Counted from the stretch's first letter, positions 52,578 through 62,954 are shown. The stretch is 64,000 nucleotides of DNA from Aureibaculum algae (GCF_006065315.1 NZ_CP040749.1:3052501-3116500), one strand, 5' to 3'. The notes: a model not told the origin generated them from the letters alone. Program-made: numbers and translations.

Positions 52578-53629
52578 ACACGTGTTAATTTTATAGGATA
52601 GGTTTGTCCTGAATTCCATTGTGCAACATAAACATTTTCATCTTCGTCTATACAAACATCGTGTGGGTACTGAAATAACCTAATAGTCTGATACAACTCG
52701 TTTAATTCATTATTTTTATAGGAAGGTGCAGTTGCTCCAGGACAGGAAACCACTTCGTTTTTTTCGTTCATGATCAACAAAAATCCTGAATCTGCATTTG
52801 GAGATTCTTTCGATTTTAATACTGCAAAATAAATTTCCTTTTTATGAATTACAGGTCTACAAATTAATGCTCCGGTAACATTAATAGATTCTATAAATTT
52901 ACCTTCTAAACTAAAGCGTTTTAAAATGTTCATTTCTCGAGCTGAAATCAATAAACTCGGATTTTTAGCATCTCTATCATCCAAACAAATTCCATGAGCA
53001 TTCAAAAATTGCCCATCATCGGTCCCTTTTCCGCCAAAAGAATTTAAAATATCTCCTTTATGATTGTAATGTGTAATGTATTGATTTCCATAACCATCAG
53101 CCACATAAAAATCTCCATTTTCTAACACTGTTGTTTCTGTAGGCTTATATTCTTCTTTATTTTTATAGTTACCGGTATCGGCAGGATAATCCAATTCAAA
53201 AATCACCTTTCCATCTATCGTTGTTTTTATAATTTGATGGCGTTCATAATCAGTAATTAATAAGAAATCTTCACCATTTTCCTTTACCAAAGTTAACCCA
53301 TGTGCTCCAGGATATTCCGTGCCCCAAGTTTCCAATAACTTCCCTGACTTGTCGTAAATAATTACATTGTTTTTGGTATGATTTGTTAACAAAACAATTC
53401 TTCCTTTAGAATCTTGTACCATTTCATGACAATCTTGTACTGGAGTCTTTAGAGGGTTTAAATTGCCCCATTTCATATTCACTTTATATTGATGTGAATT
53501 GTGTCCAATAATTAAATCGTCATATTTATCAGTATTAAAAGCACTCGAAAACGTAGGATATGCCATAATACCTAAGGATAGACAAGAGGATTGCTTTAAA
53601 AATTTTCTTCGACTAGAGTTGTGGAGCAT
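52574..53629 (-). CDS. Tat-exported NHL-type beta-propeller protein
   Basis: A 351-residue protein with a twin-arginine signal (SRRKFLKQSSCLSLGIMAYP). The mature part has NHL/6-bladed propeller repeats (DSKGRIVLLTNHTKNNVIIYDKSGKLLETWGTEYPGAHGL; SFGGKGTDDGQFLNAHGICLDD; YPHDVCIDEDENVYVAQWNSG). The propeller may be an enzyme of the peptidylglycine-lyase or lactonase fold or a binding platform; no catalytic residues are certain. It overlaps the next lipoprotein gene by ATGA and follows the DUF1501 gene after 24 nt, in the same operon. Confidence 0.82.
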   Translation of the reverse strand: MLHNSSRRKFLKQSSCLSLGIMAYPTFSSAFNTDKYDDLIIGHNSHQYKVNMKWGNLNPLKTPVQDCHEMVQDSKGRIVLLTNHTKNNVIIYDKSGKLLETWGTEYPGAHGLTLVKENGEDFLLITDYERHQIIKTTIDGKVIFELDYPADTGNYKNKEEYKPTETTVLENGDFYVADGYGNQYITHYNHKGDILNSFGGKGTDDGQFLNAHGICLDDRDAKNPSLLISAREMNILKRFSLEGKFIESINVTGALICRPVIHKKEIYFAVLKSKESPNADSGFLLIMNEKNEVVSCPGATAPSYKNNELNELYQTIRLFQYPHDVCIDEDENVYVAQWNSGQTYPIKLTRV

Positions 53630-53653
53630 AAAGGGTTAATTGTTATATTTTTA

Positions 53654-55111
53654 TTAAGCTAAAACATCATGAACTACATGGCCCGAAACGTCCGTCAATC
53701 TATATCTTCTACCTTGATGTTTATGTGTGAATTTTGTATGGTCAACCCCCATTAAATGCATCATTGTTGCTTGTAAGTCATGTACATGCATAGGATCTTT
53801 TACAATATTATACCCAAAATCGTCTGTTTCTCCATAGGTAAACCCTGGTTTAACACCGCCACCTGCCATAAACATGGTAAAACATTTTGGATGATGATCT
53901 CTACCGTAATTTGTATCTGTTAATGTTCCTTGACTATAATTTGTACGACCAAATTCACCTCCCCAAACCACCAGAGTATCTTCTAATAAACCACGTTGTT
54001 TTAAATCCATTATCAAAGCCGCTGTTGCTTGATCTACATCTTTCGATTGCCCTGCAATTTGAGTTGGTAAATTTTCGTGTTGGTCCCATCCCATATGATA
54101 CAACTGCACAAAACGAACATCTCGTTCTACCAATCGTCTTGCCAATAAACAGTTTGCGGCATATGTACCCGGTACAGTTGCATTGGCACCATACATTTGA
54201 ATGATATGTTCTGGTTCATCCTCAATATTCATGGTTCCAGGAACAGAAGTTTGCATTCTGTATGCCATTTCATATTGTGCAATTCTACTATTAATTTCAG
54301 GATCGCCAAATTCTTCTTCTTGTTTATGATTGAGTTCACTAATATGATCTAACATTTTTCTACGCTCTTGACGCGACATACCTTCTGGATCTTTTAAATA
54401 CAATACAGGGTCCTTTCCAGATCTAAATTGCACACCTTGATGTAATGAACTTAAAAAGCCATTACCCCAAAGTCTAGAATATAATGGTTGCGAAAAGGGC
54501 CTCCCTGTTCCTCTTGATAATAATACTGTAAATGTGGGCAAATTGTTATTTAAACTGCCTAAACCATAACTAAACCAAGAGCCGATACTCGGTCTTCCCG
54601 GTTGTTGAGAACCTGTTTGAAAAAATGTAATTGCAGGATCGTGATTTATTGCCTCTGTATGCATTGACTTTACAAAACACAATTCATCAACAATTTTTGA
54701 AGTATAAGGCATCAATTCGCTTACCCACGCTCTTGATTCTCCATATTGTTTGAATTTAAAATTACCACCTACTAAAGGGAAATTGGCTTGACCTGATGTC
54801 ATTCCTGTAAGTCGTTGTCCTTTTCTGACAGAATCTGGCAATTCTTGACCTCTCATTTTATTGAGTAAAGGTTTATGATCAAACAAATCTAATTGAGAAG
54901 GCCCACCACTTTGGAACAAATAAATTACACGTTTTGCTTTAGGAGCAAAATGAGGTAAATTCATTCCTGCTAAAGGGGAACCTTCTGCCTCAACAATTGA
55001 GGAAAACGGATCTAATAAAGAAGCTGCAGCTAAGCCCCCAATTCCTAATCCTAATTTTTTCAAAAAATGTCTTCTATTATTATTTAAAAAATGTTTCGAA
55101 AGTTCTTCCAT
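53654..55111 (-). CDS. DUF1501 family protein, Tat-exported
   Basis: A 485-residue protein of the DUF1501 family (alkaline-phosphatase-like fold). The Tat signal is NNRRHFLKKLGLGIGGLAAASLLDPF. Family blocks are VIYLFQSGGPSQLDLFDHKP, SMHTEAINHDPAITFFQTGSQQPGRPSIGSW and VVWGGEFGRTNYSQG...GRDHHPKCFTMFMAGGGVKPG. Genes of this type nearly always pair with DUF1549/DUF1553 cytochrome proteins, first noted in Planctomycetes. The enzymatic activity is unknown, though metal-binding acidic and His residues suggest a hydrolase. It follows the DUF1553 gene after 4 nt. Confidence 0.88.
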   Translation of the reverse strand: MEELSKHFLNNNRRHFLKKLGLGIGGLAAASLLDPFSSIVEAEGSPLAGMNLPHFAPKAKRVIYLFQSGGPSQLDLFDHKPLLNKMRGQELPDSVRKGQRLTGMTSGQANFPLVGGNFKFKQYGESRAWVSELMPYTSKIVDELCFVKSMHTEAINHDPAITFFQTGSQQPGRPSIGSWFSYGLGSLNNNLPTFTVLLSRGTGRPFSQPLYSRLWGNGFLSSLHQGVQFRSGKDPVLYLKDPEGMSRQERRKMLDHISELNHKQEEEFGDPEINSRIAQYEMAYRMQTSVPGTMNIEDEPEHIIQMYGANATVPGTYAANCLLARRLVERDVRFVQLYHMGWDQHENLPTQIAGQSKDVDQATAALIMDLKQRGLLEDTLVVWGGEFGRTNYSQGTLTDTNYGRDHHPKCFTMFMAGGGVKPGFTYGETDDFGYNIVKDPMHVHDLQATMMHLMGVDHTKFTHKHQGRRYRLTDVSGHVVHDVLA

Positions 55112-55115
55112 ATCG

Positions 55116-57479
55116 TTATGCTTTTACAATGGCTTCATCAAGGTTAAAAACCAGACTTGTTAATACAGATAAACCATATAATTTTTCCGCTTTAATTGAT
55201 TGATTCACTTTGATTAGTTCATTTATTTTTTGTGCTTCTTTTTCGTTATATTCTTGCTCTGCATTTTTCAAAAATGTCAATAATTTTTCTTTTTCTTCAG
55301 GGTCTGGAGTTCGTGAAGTTAATTTTCTAAATATATGTACTATTCGTTCCTCATCTGTCTTTGCCTCTCCCTCTTTTAACGTATTTAAGGCCATAACTTG
55401 AGCTGCTTCTATTAAAACTGGATCGTTTAACATAACTAATGCCTGCAAAGGCGTACTTGTTTTCTGACGTTCTACTGTACATAAATCGCGACCAGCAGCA
55501 TCAAAGGTCATCATAGCTGGTGGTGGCACTGTCCGTTTCCAGAATGTGTATAAACTCCTTCTGTATTGATTACCACCGCTATCTACAAAGTATTTTGTTA
55601 ATCCTTGACCTGATGTTGTTTCTTCCCAAATACCAGGGGGCTGATACGGTTTAACACTCGGACCTCCTACCTTTTCAACCAACAAACCACTCACCGATAA
55701 TGCATTATCTCTAATCATTTCTGCAGTTAGTTTATCTCTAGAATTTCGTGCTAAATATGAATTATTAGGATCTAATTCTAACAACTTTTCGTTGGTTTTA
55801 GACGTTTGTTGATAGGTATAAGAAAGCACCATTCGCTTCATCATTTTTTTCATATCCCACCCCTCTTCTCGAAAAGTAATGGCTAGCCAATCTAGCAATT
55901 CTGGATGCGATGGTAACGCTCCCTGATTTCCAAAATCAGCACTACTGGAAACTATTCCTACACCAAATATTTGCTGCCACATTCTATTAACGGCAACTCG
56001 AGCTGTGAGACTATTTTCTTCACTAAAAAGCCATTTTACTAATCCTAATCTATTTCTTTCATATCTTCCTTCGAAAGGAGCTACCATTTCAGGAGCTGCC
56101 AATTGCACTTCATCAGTTGGAGCATCATATGCACCACGATTTAAAATATACGTTTTTCGCTGTGCTTTATTATCTCGCATAACCATAGGCTTGGCTTCTT
56201 TTATACTGTCTGGCATATTAACAAAGCTGAGGGCTTCTTCTATTTCTTTTTGAGTAATTGTAATATTAGGCTCTGGAATTTCATCATAACCTATCAATCC
56301 CTTTTCATCAACATGATTAAAAAAACCATAAAAACTATAATATTCCCTTTGTGATATTGGATCATATTTGTGATCATGACATTGAGCACATTCCATTGTT
56401 AATCCCAATAAAGCTTTTGAGGTTGTATTAGCTCTATCCAAGACATATTCAACACGATATTCTTCATCAATAACACCACCTTCTTGGGTTATTTTATGAT
56501 TTCTATTAAAACCCGTTGCTAAAATTTGTTCTAAACTAGCATCAGGTAATAAGTCACCAGCCAACTGCCATTCAATAAAATCATTATAAGGTAAATTTCT
56601 ATTGAAAGCACTAATTACCCAATCTCTCCAAGGCCACATCACACGCTCTAAATCATCTTGATAGCCATGCGTGTCTGCATATCTAGCAATATCTAACCAA
56701 TTGGCAGACATATGTTCTCCATAGGCGGTTGACGCTAACAATTTATCGACTACTTTTTCATAAGCATCAGAACTTTTATCATTTAAAAAACTATCCAACG
56801 CATCAATACTTGGTGGTAAACCAGTCAAATCAAATGACACACGTCTTATTAGTTTTTCTTTACTCGCCTTTTCAGAAGGTTTCAATCCTTTCTGCTCTAG
56901 TGTTTTTAAAATGAAATTATCTATTTCATTTGCTACCAATTCTGAATTACTCACCTTTGGTATATCGCTTTTTACGGGAGGAACAAAGGCCCAATGATCT
57001 TTCCAAACAGCACCTTGTTGAATCCATTTCGTCAATACTTTACGTTCGTAATCAGTTAGGGATAAATTTGATGTTAATGGAGGCATCCTTTTTTCAACAT
57101 CTGGATTATTAATACGATAAACCATTTGACTATTAATGGTGTCACCAGGAATAATGGCATGTCTATCTAATTCCTTACCAATGGCTGCATATGCATTTTC
57201 CTTTATATCTAATCTAAGTCCTGCTTCTCTAGTACCTTCGTCTGGACCATGACACAAATAACATCGATCTGATAAAATAGGTTTTACATCAAAAATATAA
57301 TCTACGTTATCTGGCACTTTCATCTCAGCAGTATCGTAGTTGTTTTCTGAAGTACTACTTAACTTGTTATATCCTTCATTCTTATCTTTTGAAATGTATT
57401 TAAAAAGTAATACAAGTAAAAATGGTACAATAAAATAAAGTAACCATTTGGCAGATTTACTCTTGTTCTTTTTAGACAT
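55116..57479 (-). CDS. Planctomycete-type cytochrome c protein (PSCyt1-DUF1549-DUF1553)
   Basis: A 787-residue membrane-anchored protein (helix about 11-27). The N-terminal PSCyt1 domain has the haem motif C73-Y-L-C-H77, with RMPPLTSNLSLTDYE as the likely Met-ligand region. DUF1549 (residues about 185-390) carries a second haem motif, C364-A-Q-C-H368, in GLTMECAQCHDHKYDP. DUF1553 covers about 480-740 (LVKWLFSEENSLTARVAVNRMWQQIFG). It is a predicted di-haem periplasmic protein heading the operon. Its function is not established. Confidence 0.88.
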   Translation of the reverse strand: MSKKNKSKSAKWLLYFIVPFLLVLLFKYISKDKNEGYNKLSSTSENNYDTAEMKVPDNVDYIFDVKPILSDRCYLCHGPDEGTREAGLRLDIKENAYAAIGKELDRHAIIPGDTINSQMVYRINNPDVEKRMPPLTSNLSLTDYERKVLTKWIQQGAVWKDHWAFVPPVKSDIPKVSNSELVANEIDNFILKTLEQKGLKPSEKASKEKLIRRVSFDLTGLPPSIDALDSFLNDKSSDAYEKVVDKLLASTAYGEHMSANWLDIARYADTHGYQDDLERVMWPWRDWVISAFNRNLPYNDFIEWQLAGDLLPDASLEQILATGFNRNHKITQEGGVIDEEYRVEYVLDRANTTSKALLGLTMECAQCHDHKYDPISQREYYSFYGFFNHVDEKGLIGYDEIPEPNITITQKEIEEALSFVNMPDSIKEAKPMVMRDNKAQRKTYILNRGAYDAPTDEVQLAAPEMVAPFEGRYERNRLGLVKWLFSEENSLTARVAVNRMWQQIFGVGIVSSSADFGNQGALPSHPELLDWLAITFREEGWDMKKMMKRMVLSYTYQQTSKTNEKLLELDPNNSYLARNSRDKLTAEMIRDNALSVSGLLVEKVGGPSVKPYQPPGIWEETTSGQGLTKYFVDSGGNQYRRSLYTFWKRTVPPPAMMTFDAAGRDLCTVERQKTSTPLQALVMLNDPVLIEAAQVMALNTLKEGEAKTDEERIVHIFRKLTSRTPDPEEKEKLLTFLKNAEQEYNEKEAQKINELIKVNQSIKAEKLYGLSVLTSLVFNLDEAIVKA

Positions 57480-57894
57480 ACCTTTAGAATTTGACAGCAG
57501 TTTAGTAATAATTTTGAATATATCACATTTTTTTCGACGAATGTATTGATTTTCACATTTAAAGATATGAATTATTGATTAAAATATAGTACTAAAGATC
57601 TCGTCTATCCAACCTTTATCTCAAAAAAAAACATAAAACATTTTTTTAATATGTTCTTTAGATTACTATTAAGCGTGCATTTAAGAATTCAGAACAGGTT
57701 TAACAAATCTTAACTCATATTTATTCAATAATTAAGTATATTAATTCATTTATATTTTAAAATTGAACTACAATTAAAAAAAACAAATCTCTTTTGTTTT
57801 TCAATTTAAATTACAATATATCAATTGATTATATTATTTTTTAAGTATTTATTAGGATATTTGCTTACTTTTAGCATAAAAATTGCACATTTTA
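57480..57894. other. Intergenic region of about 415 nt between divergent genes
   Basis: The gap between the divergent DUF1553 and T9SS type B genes is very AT-rich. It has an AAAGG ribosome-binding-like sequence before the DUF1553 ATG, a 9-bp A/T hairpin (57779-57787 with 57793-57801) and a TACTTTTA -7-like box at 57866-57873 upstream of the plus-strand gene. No reading frame or RNA gene was recognised. Confidence 0.45.
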
Positions 57895-59940
57895 ATGTTT
57901 AAAAAGTCAAACTACTATTTCCTTTTTTTATTCTTAATCTCTTTTTTTGGGGTTGCACAAAATGCTCAAATGAATAATGCGGCATTGAATAGGCAAGCAT
58001 ACTGTCCATTATCAGAAATTAAAATTGCACCTGCATATAGTATAGAAAATAAAAAAAGTGTAATAAATACAGTAAGTATAAAAGTTACGAGCGGCTATCA
58101 AAAAGCACATGATATGTTAAAATTGACCAATGCCTTATTGCATTTGACAATTTCTACAAATTGGAATGTGGCTGAAGGCAAGTTAATACTAACCAGTAGT
58201 AAAGATAAACCATTGTCAACAGCCGAATGGACATCAGCAGTTAAGGATGTCGCTTACATTAACAACAGTGCTTCGGTTTCAGGTGAACGAACATTTTCAG
58301 TTTTTATAAATAACAACAGTAAGAACACAGTAAATACACATATTTTTGTTCCGACAATATCTGAAGTGATTGCAAATGAAAGATGTGGTTCAGGTAGTTT
58401 AAAATTATCTGCAAAAGCCACGGGAGATGTTTATTGGTATGATTCCCCCTCATTAGGAATACCAATTTTTAAAGGTGAAAATTTTATAACACCTATGCTA
58501 ACTACTACGACCACTTATTATGTAGTTGCCGGTACTGAAGGGTGCCTAGATGGAAAGCGAATCCCAATTACTGCAACGGTTTTTAACCTACCCACAGCTC
58601 AGAAAAAAACAGCATTAATAAATTGCGATGAAGATGGGAAACCAGATGGTTTAACATTCTTTAATTTAAAAGAAGCTACAGAATATATGACATTAGGATA
58701 TGTTGATGATGTTGATATAAGCTACTATATATCAGAAGCCGATGCCATAACCCAAAGGAATGCAATTATTAATCCTGATAATTTTAGTAATGATAAAGCA
58801 ATTACCGTTTATGCAAGAATAGAAAATAAAGCTCATTGTTATTTTATTGCGGATTTAGTTTTAAATGTTTCTACAACTGCTTTTCCAGAGGGTTATCAAA
58901 GAGAATTAGTTGGTTGCGATGGAGACATGGTAAATGACGGAATAACTGCTTTTGATTTAACTATGGCAGGAACCGATTTTATGGCACAATTCCCAAAAGA
59001 ACAAAATTTAGAAGTTTCTTTTTTCAGAAGTTATAATGACGCTTTATTAGAAAACAATAAAATTTTAAATGAAACCAATTATTTTAATAAAACTCCATTT
59101 AAAGAAACATTGTATGTTAGAGTTGAAAATAAGGATAATGGAGCATGTTATGGAATCGGAGCTCATTTAGTTTTAACGGTAATGCCAACACCTGAATTTA
59201 AAGTAAAACCAACTGCTATTTTATGTTGGGAAGAAGGATCAACTAAATTAGAAACATTTGAAGCCGATGATAATTATCGTTATGAATGGACTAAAGATGG
59301 TGTTTTTATCGGTAACACAAGGTCCTTAGAAGTTAAATACGGAGGAGAATATAAAGTAGTAGGTATTTCTACTTACGGTTGTAGATCTATACCACGCACA
59401 ATTACTGTTAGGGAAGTAAATACTGCCGTACCTTATATGGAAGACATTTCAATTAAAGATGGTTCTTCAGATAATAATACAATAATCTTAAAAGATAAAA
59501 ACTTAGGATTGGGCGATTACGAATACGCACTAGATTCTTTAAAAGGTCCTTATCAACCTAAACCCTTGTTTAAAAACGTCACATCTGGCGTGCATACTAT
59601 TTTTATTAGAGAAAAGCATAATTGCGGCACTTCTAGTATTAAATTTTTCGTATTTGAATATCCACAAAGCTTCACGCCTAATAATGATGGAATTAATGAT
59701 TTTTGGAATATAACTGAAGGTCTAGATGATATAGCCCCATATAGTGTTACGATGCTATCTATTTTTAACTCGTCAGGACAATTAGTAACAACTATTAATC
59801 CATTTGATACCGGATGGGATGGAACTGATAATAAAGATAAAGCAATGCCAGAAGGGGCATATAGTTTTACACTTAACCTAATTGATAAAGAAGGTAAAAA
59901 ATTAGAAAGAAAAGGAAATTTTCATTTGAAGAGAGAATAA
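57895..59940 (+). CDS. Secreted protein with Ig-like repeats and T9SS type B (CHU_C) sorting domain
   Basis: A 681-residue secreted protein with signal peptide MFKKSNYYFLFLFLISFFGVAQ. The N-terminal domain (about 30-150) is not recognised. An Ig-like domain (VYWYDSPSLGIPIFKG...TTYYVVAGTEGC) follows, then two copies of a repeat that begins CDEDGKPDGLTFFNL and CDGDMVNDGITAFDL. The C-terminal FTPNNDGINDFWNITEG...GWDGTDNKDKAMPEGAYSF is the CHU_C type B sorting domain, so it crosses the outer membrane by T9SS and stays attached or is shed. A longer frame from TTG at 57883 is less likely than the ATG at 57895. It may be an adhesin. Confidence 0.85.
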   Translation: MFKKSNYYFLFLFLISFFGVAQNAQMNNAALNRQAYCPLSEIKIAPAYSIENKKSVINTVSIKVTSGYQKAHDMLKLTNALLHLTISTNWNVAEGKLILTSSKDKPLSTAEWTSAVKDVAYINNSASVSGERTFSVFINNNSKNTVNTHIFVPTISEVIANERCGSGSLKLSAKATGDVYWYDSPSLGIPIFKGENFITPMLTTTTTYYVVAGTEGCLDGKRIPITATVFNLPTAQKKTALINCDEDGKPDGLTFFNLKEATEYMTLGYVDDVDISYYISEADAITQRNAIINPDNFSNDKAITVYARIENKAHCYFIADLVLNVSTTAFPEGYQRELVGCDGDMVNDGITAFDLTMAGTDFMAQFPKEQNLEVSFFRSYNDALLENNKILNETNYFNKTPFKETLYVRVENKDNGACYGIGAHLVLTVMPTPEFKVKPTAILCWEEGSTKLETFEADDNYRYEWTKDGVFIGNTRSLEVKYGGEYKVVGISTYGCRSIPRTITVREVNTAVPYMEDISIKDGSSDNNTIILKDKNLGLGDYEYALDSLKGPYQPKPLFKNVTSGVHTIFIREKHNCGTSSIKFFVFEYPQSFTPNNDGINDFWNITEGLDDIAPYSVTMLSIFNSSGQLVTTINPFDTGWDGTDNKDKAMPEGAYSFTLNLIDKEGKKLERKGNFHLKRE

Positions 59941-60036
59941 GTTTTAACAAATAAAGGTCTAATTATTTAATTCCAATTTTTATAATTTATGTTCTCGTTC
60001 AAATTCTATAGTATTTTGTTTATCGATATCAATGGG

Positions 60037-61542
60037 TTATTCCCAATCAGGCATTACACTTTTTTCAAATAATAATGATCTTTCACCATCTAAGATGGTT
60101 TGAGTATAAATATCTTTTTGAGAAATACCGTCGTTCGAAGTATTTACAAAAATTACCGAAGCTTCATTCGGAGAAAATCGCACATCTAAATCATTAGTTC
60201 CATCGGCTTTATTATCTAATGATAAATCAGAAACGGTATCTGTAGTCAGATTATAAATAAAAATATGTGAATCTAGTTGTCTACCTGACACATCTTCAAA
60301 ACCTGAAATATCTCGTGTATATAATATATTTTGACCATCTACAGATATATTTAATCCTCCAGCTGCACCAGTAACTCCACTAACAATAGTTTTCAAAACT
60401 GAACCGCTCATATCAATAGTAAATATATTTACACCATAACCAATTACATTATTGGTTTTTAAGGCTATAAAACTCTCATCAAAACTCCAATCGACTTCTG
60501 TTATAAAACTCCCATCAGTGGTTTGATAAACTTGTTGTAAACCACTACCATCTTTATTAATTACGTATAATTTATCAAAATGAGGGTATAAAAATCGATC
60601 TCCATTTGCAGACCAAGCAAAATCTATTTCATTGTAATTATAACCTGCAACTGAAACCGCAGAAGTTACTTTTGTAACGTTTGAACCATCTGGTTGCATT
60701 GTAAATAAATGAGATTCAGAATTCACTGTTCTTAAAAAACTAATTAAACCCGCAGCTTGACTGGTTCTTGGTCTCCAACTATTTTGATTGTTTGTGGTTA
60801 GTGCTATTGCTGAAGTACCATCTTGATTATTTGAATAAATAATATTGTTTTGATTTATGGAGTCTTGTCTAACATAAAACAATCTATTTTCAGGAAATTG
60901 ATTGATTTGGAATTTACCTACAGGTGTTAAAACATCATCATTAACGCCATCTGAAACAGTAATTTGCCAAAAATACTTTGCACCATATTTCAAATCCGTT
61001 AACGTATACGTGGTGTCTATAATACTTTCTATAAAAATTACACTATCATCAAAATCATTTTTTACCGTAATGTCATAGACCAATTCGTCATTTTCATCAG
61101 GGTCTTCAGATGAAAACCATATTAATGGTACGTCAATAGGCAAACCGACAGCATTATCTAAAGGACTATCAATAATTGGAGCTGTTGGTGGCTTGTTTAA
61201 GGCATCAGCATCCTCCATTTCAAAAACCAAATTAATGGTATTGTCAGTTGTAACTGTTGCTGCTTCTATTTTCGCTAAAAAACCATCCTTTTCGGCTTGT
61301 GCAGAATAGTCTCCTGAGGGCACATCAATTAATATGAAATTCCCTGTAGAATCGGTAAATACCGTATTATTAGTTGGACTTAGCGATACTTTTACATTCG
61401 CTATAGGTTCAAAACTTTTTGCTTTAACCACCTTACCTGTAATGGTACCTTCTCCAATAGGATTCACCTGATCTTCAGAACATGCGGTAACTAGTAACCC
61501 AGTCACTATAAAAATAATTGCTATTTTGTATAAACTTTTCAT
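60037..61542 (-). CDS. Lipoprotein with regulatory-like, fibronectin-like and TolB-like propeller domains
   Basis: A 501-residue lipoprotein (lipobox GLLVTACSED, Cys21). A carboxypeptidase-regulatory-like domain (GTITGKVVKAKSFEPIANVKVSLSP, about 30-115) is followed by a fibronectin-like domain (PPTAPIIDSPLDNAVGLPIDVPLIWF, about 118-225). A WD40-like TolB-type propeller runs to the end (PRTSQAAGLISFLRTVNSESHLFTMQPDGSNVTKV, WSANGDRFLYPHFDKLYVINKDG). It lies 26 nt after csgG in the same direction, so it is probably the last gene of the curli-type operon and may serve fibre assembly or anchoring. That role is inferred. Confidence 0.78.
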   Translation of the reverse strand: MKSLYKIAIIFIVTGLLVTACSEDQVNPIGEGTITGKVVKAKSFEPIANVKVSLSPTNNTVFTDSTGNFILIDVPSGDYSAQAEKDGFLAKIEAATVTTDNTINLVFEMEDADALNKPPTAPIIDSPLDNAVGLPIDVPLIWFSSEDPDENDELVYDITVKNDFDDSVIFIESIIDTTYTLTDLKYGAKYFWQITVSDGVNDDVLTPVGKFQINQFPENRLFYVRQDSINQNNIIYSNNQDGTSAIALTTNNQNSWRPRTSQAAGLISFLRTVNSESHLFTMQPDGSNVTKVTSAVSVAGYNYNEIDFAWSANGDRFLYPHFDKLYVINKDGSGLQQVYQTTDGSFITEVDWSFDESFIALKTNNVIGYGVNIFTIDMSGSVLKTIVSGVTGAAGGLNISVDGQNILYTRDISGFEDVSGRQLDSHIFIYNLTTDTVSDLSLDNKADGTNDLDVRFSPNEASVIFVNTSNDGISQKDIYTQTILDGERSLLFEKSVMPDWE

Positions 61543-61568
61543 TTAGTCCGTTTTTTAATCCTTTATTT

Positions 61569-62954
61569 TTAATATTTGGTTTTTGCTTTATTATAAGTTT
61601 GCCCTAAATAAACAGTGACTCCAAGTCCAAATCTCCAAAAGAAATCATCTCTTTTACCTGCCACTAATCCATCAAGATCATCGTCAAAAAGCACGCTATT
61701 TTCCCCATATACTTTAAGCCCAATTTTCTTTGTGAGTAAATATTCTAATCCCGCACCATATTGCACTTTTGGGGCTTCAAAATCTTTATTAAGTATTATT
61801 CCACCACCAGCATAAACGAAAGGACTTAAACGATCATAAGGCAACACAACATACTCTAAATTAGCATCCAGAGCCGTAAATGTTTTATTAAAAATATTTT
61901 TATTTCTCAATTTAAATATACCTCCATTAACTCCAAAACTAAAATTAGGTCCAAAAAGAAAACTCTTAAACCCAAATGTGGTTTGTAATCCCATTTGCGG
62001 GTCGGCATAATCGCCATCCATTAAAGAGGTTCCTGCCATGAAATCAAAACCAGTTTTCCCTCTACTATCTCTAAAATTCCTGTCCAATAACTTCGTAGAT
62101 TCAGCTATTGCAGATTCACTTTCATATTCTGCCTTTACTTTGTCGATTACCTTTTGCCCACCTTTAGGTTGCCACAAGCCATCTATAATACCCTCAACAA
62201 TAAGATTTTCCACTGCTTTTTCAATAGCTTCTTTAACAGCCATTTGAGCAGGTTCATTCTGTGTTACTCCAGTTTCAATTTCTAAAAGTCTTTTCACGTT
62301 TACATATCTAAATAAACTAACATCAATGGCTTGAGAAAGAATAGTTTTTGAAATATAAACTGTTTTTAATATTTTACCATTTGATGTTGAAACTGCTCTT
62401 AAATATATAGAAATGATGTCTTGTCTGTATTGTGTAGAAGCACCAGCACCAAAATATCGAGCTCCAGCACCACCAGTAATCATATTAGAATCATAAGAAA
62501 TAATACCACCTTCTAATAATATCCCCGCAAAAAGTAATGGAGGTAAGCTGCCTGTTTCATCAACTGGTAGATTATTCTTTCGATTATATTCTTGTCTTGT
62601 TGACCGTATAATCTGTCTTTCATTTAACAGATTACTCACATTTTCTCTTTCAATTGGAGTAAACCATTTAGAATCATCTAAGGCTTTTATTAGAATTGAA
62701 GTCGCCCCTTGAGTAACTGCCGTACTATAACTAACACCACCTTCAACTAACTTATACTGCCCTGTTTGATCTCTAAATTTATAAACTCCAACTTCTATTG
62801 GTTTTATAGGGCTTATATCATTCAATTCACTTTTAAAACTCGTTTCTCCTATACGAGCAGGTTGCGTCGTTAGGGGTTGGTTCATATAAGCTCCACAACC
62901 AATCAATACCATTATCATCGCCCAAAGCGATCCTATTTTAAGTTTATTAACCAT
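61569..62954 (-). CDS. csgG: CsgG family curli secretion channel
   Basis: CsgG forms the outer-membrane pore for curli-type amyloid subunits. The 461-residue protein has a lipoprotein signal (MVLIGCGAYMNQP), the CsgG block IEVGVYKFRDQTGQYKLVEGGVSYSTAVTQGATSILIKALDDSKWFTPIERENVSNLLNERQII, and GGIISYDSNMITGGAGARYFG. E. coli CsgG has 277 residues, so the C-terminal part of about 180 residues is extra and looks like an outer-membrane beta-barrel-type region (LGVTVYLGQTYNKAK). A longer frame from 63050 overlaps csgF and is rejected for the ATG at 62954, just after the csgF stop. Confidence 0.9.
   Translation of the reverse strand: MVNKLKIGSLWAMIMVLIGCGAYMNQPLTTQPARIGETSFKSELNDISPIKPIEVGVYKFRDQTGQYKLVEGGVSYSTAVTQGATSILIKALDDSKWFTPIERENVSNLLNERQIIRSTRQEYNRKNNLPVDETGSLPPLLFAGILLEGGIISYDSNMITGGAGARYFGAGASTQYRQDIISIYLRAVSTSNGKILKTVYISKTILSQAIDVSLFRYVNVKRLLEIETGVTQNEPAQMAVKEAIEKAVENLIVEGIIDGLWQPKGGQKVIDKVKAEYESESAIAESTKLLDRNFRDSRGKTGFDFMAGTSLMDGDYADPQMGLQTTFGFKSFLFGPNFSFGVNGGIFKLRNKNIFNKTFTALDANLEYVVLPYDRLSPFVYAGGGIILNKDFEAPKVQYGAGLEYLLTKKIGLKVYGENSVLFDDDLDGLVAGKRDDFFWRFGLGVTVYLGQTYNKAKTKY

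Noticed and set aside
57779..57801. A/T hairpin in the 57.5-57.9 kb gap as a terminator or attenuator
   Set aside because: No gene ends nearby on either strand in the right direction, and the stem is nearly all A-T.
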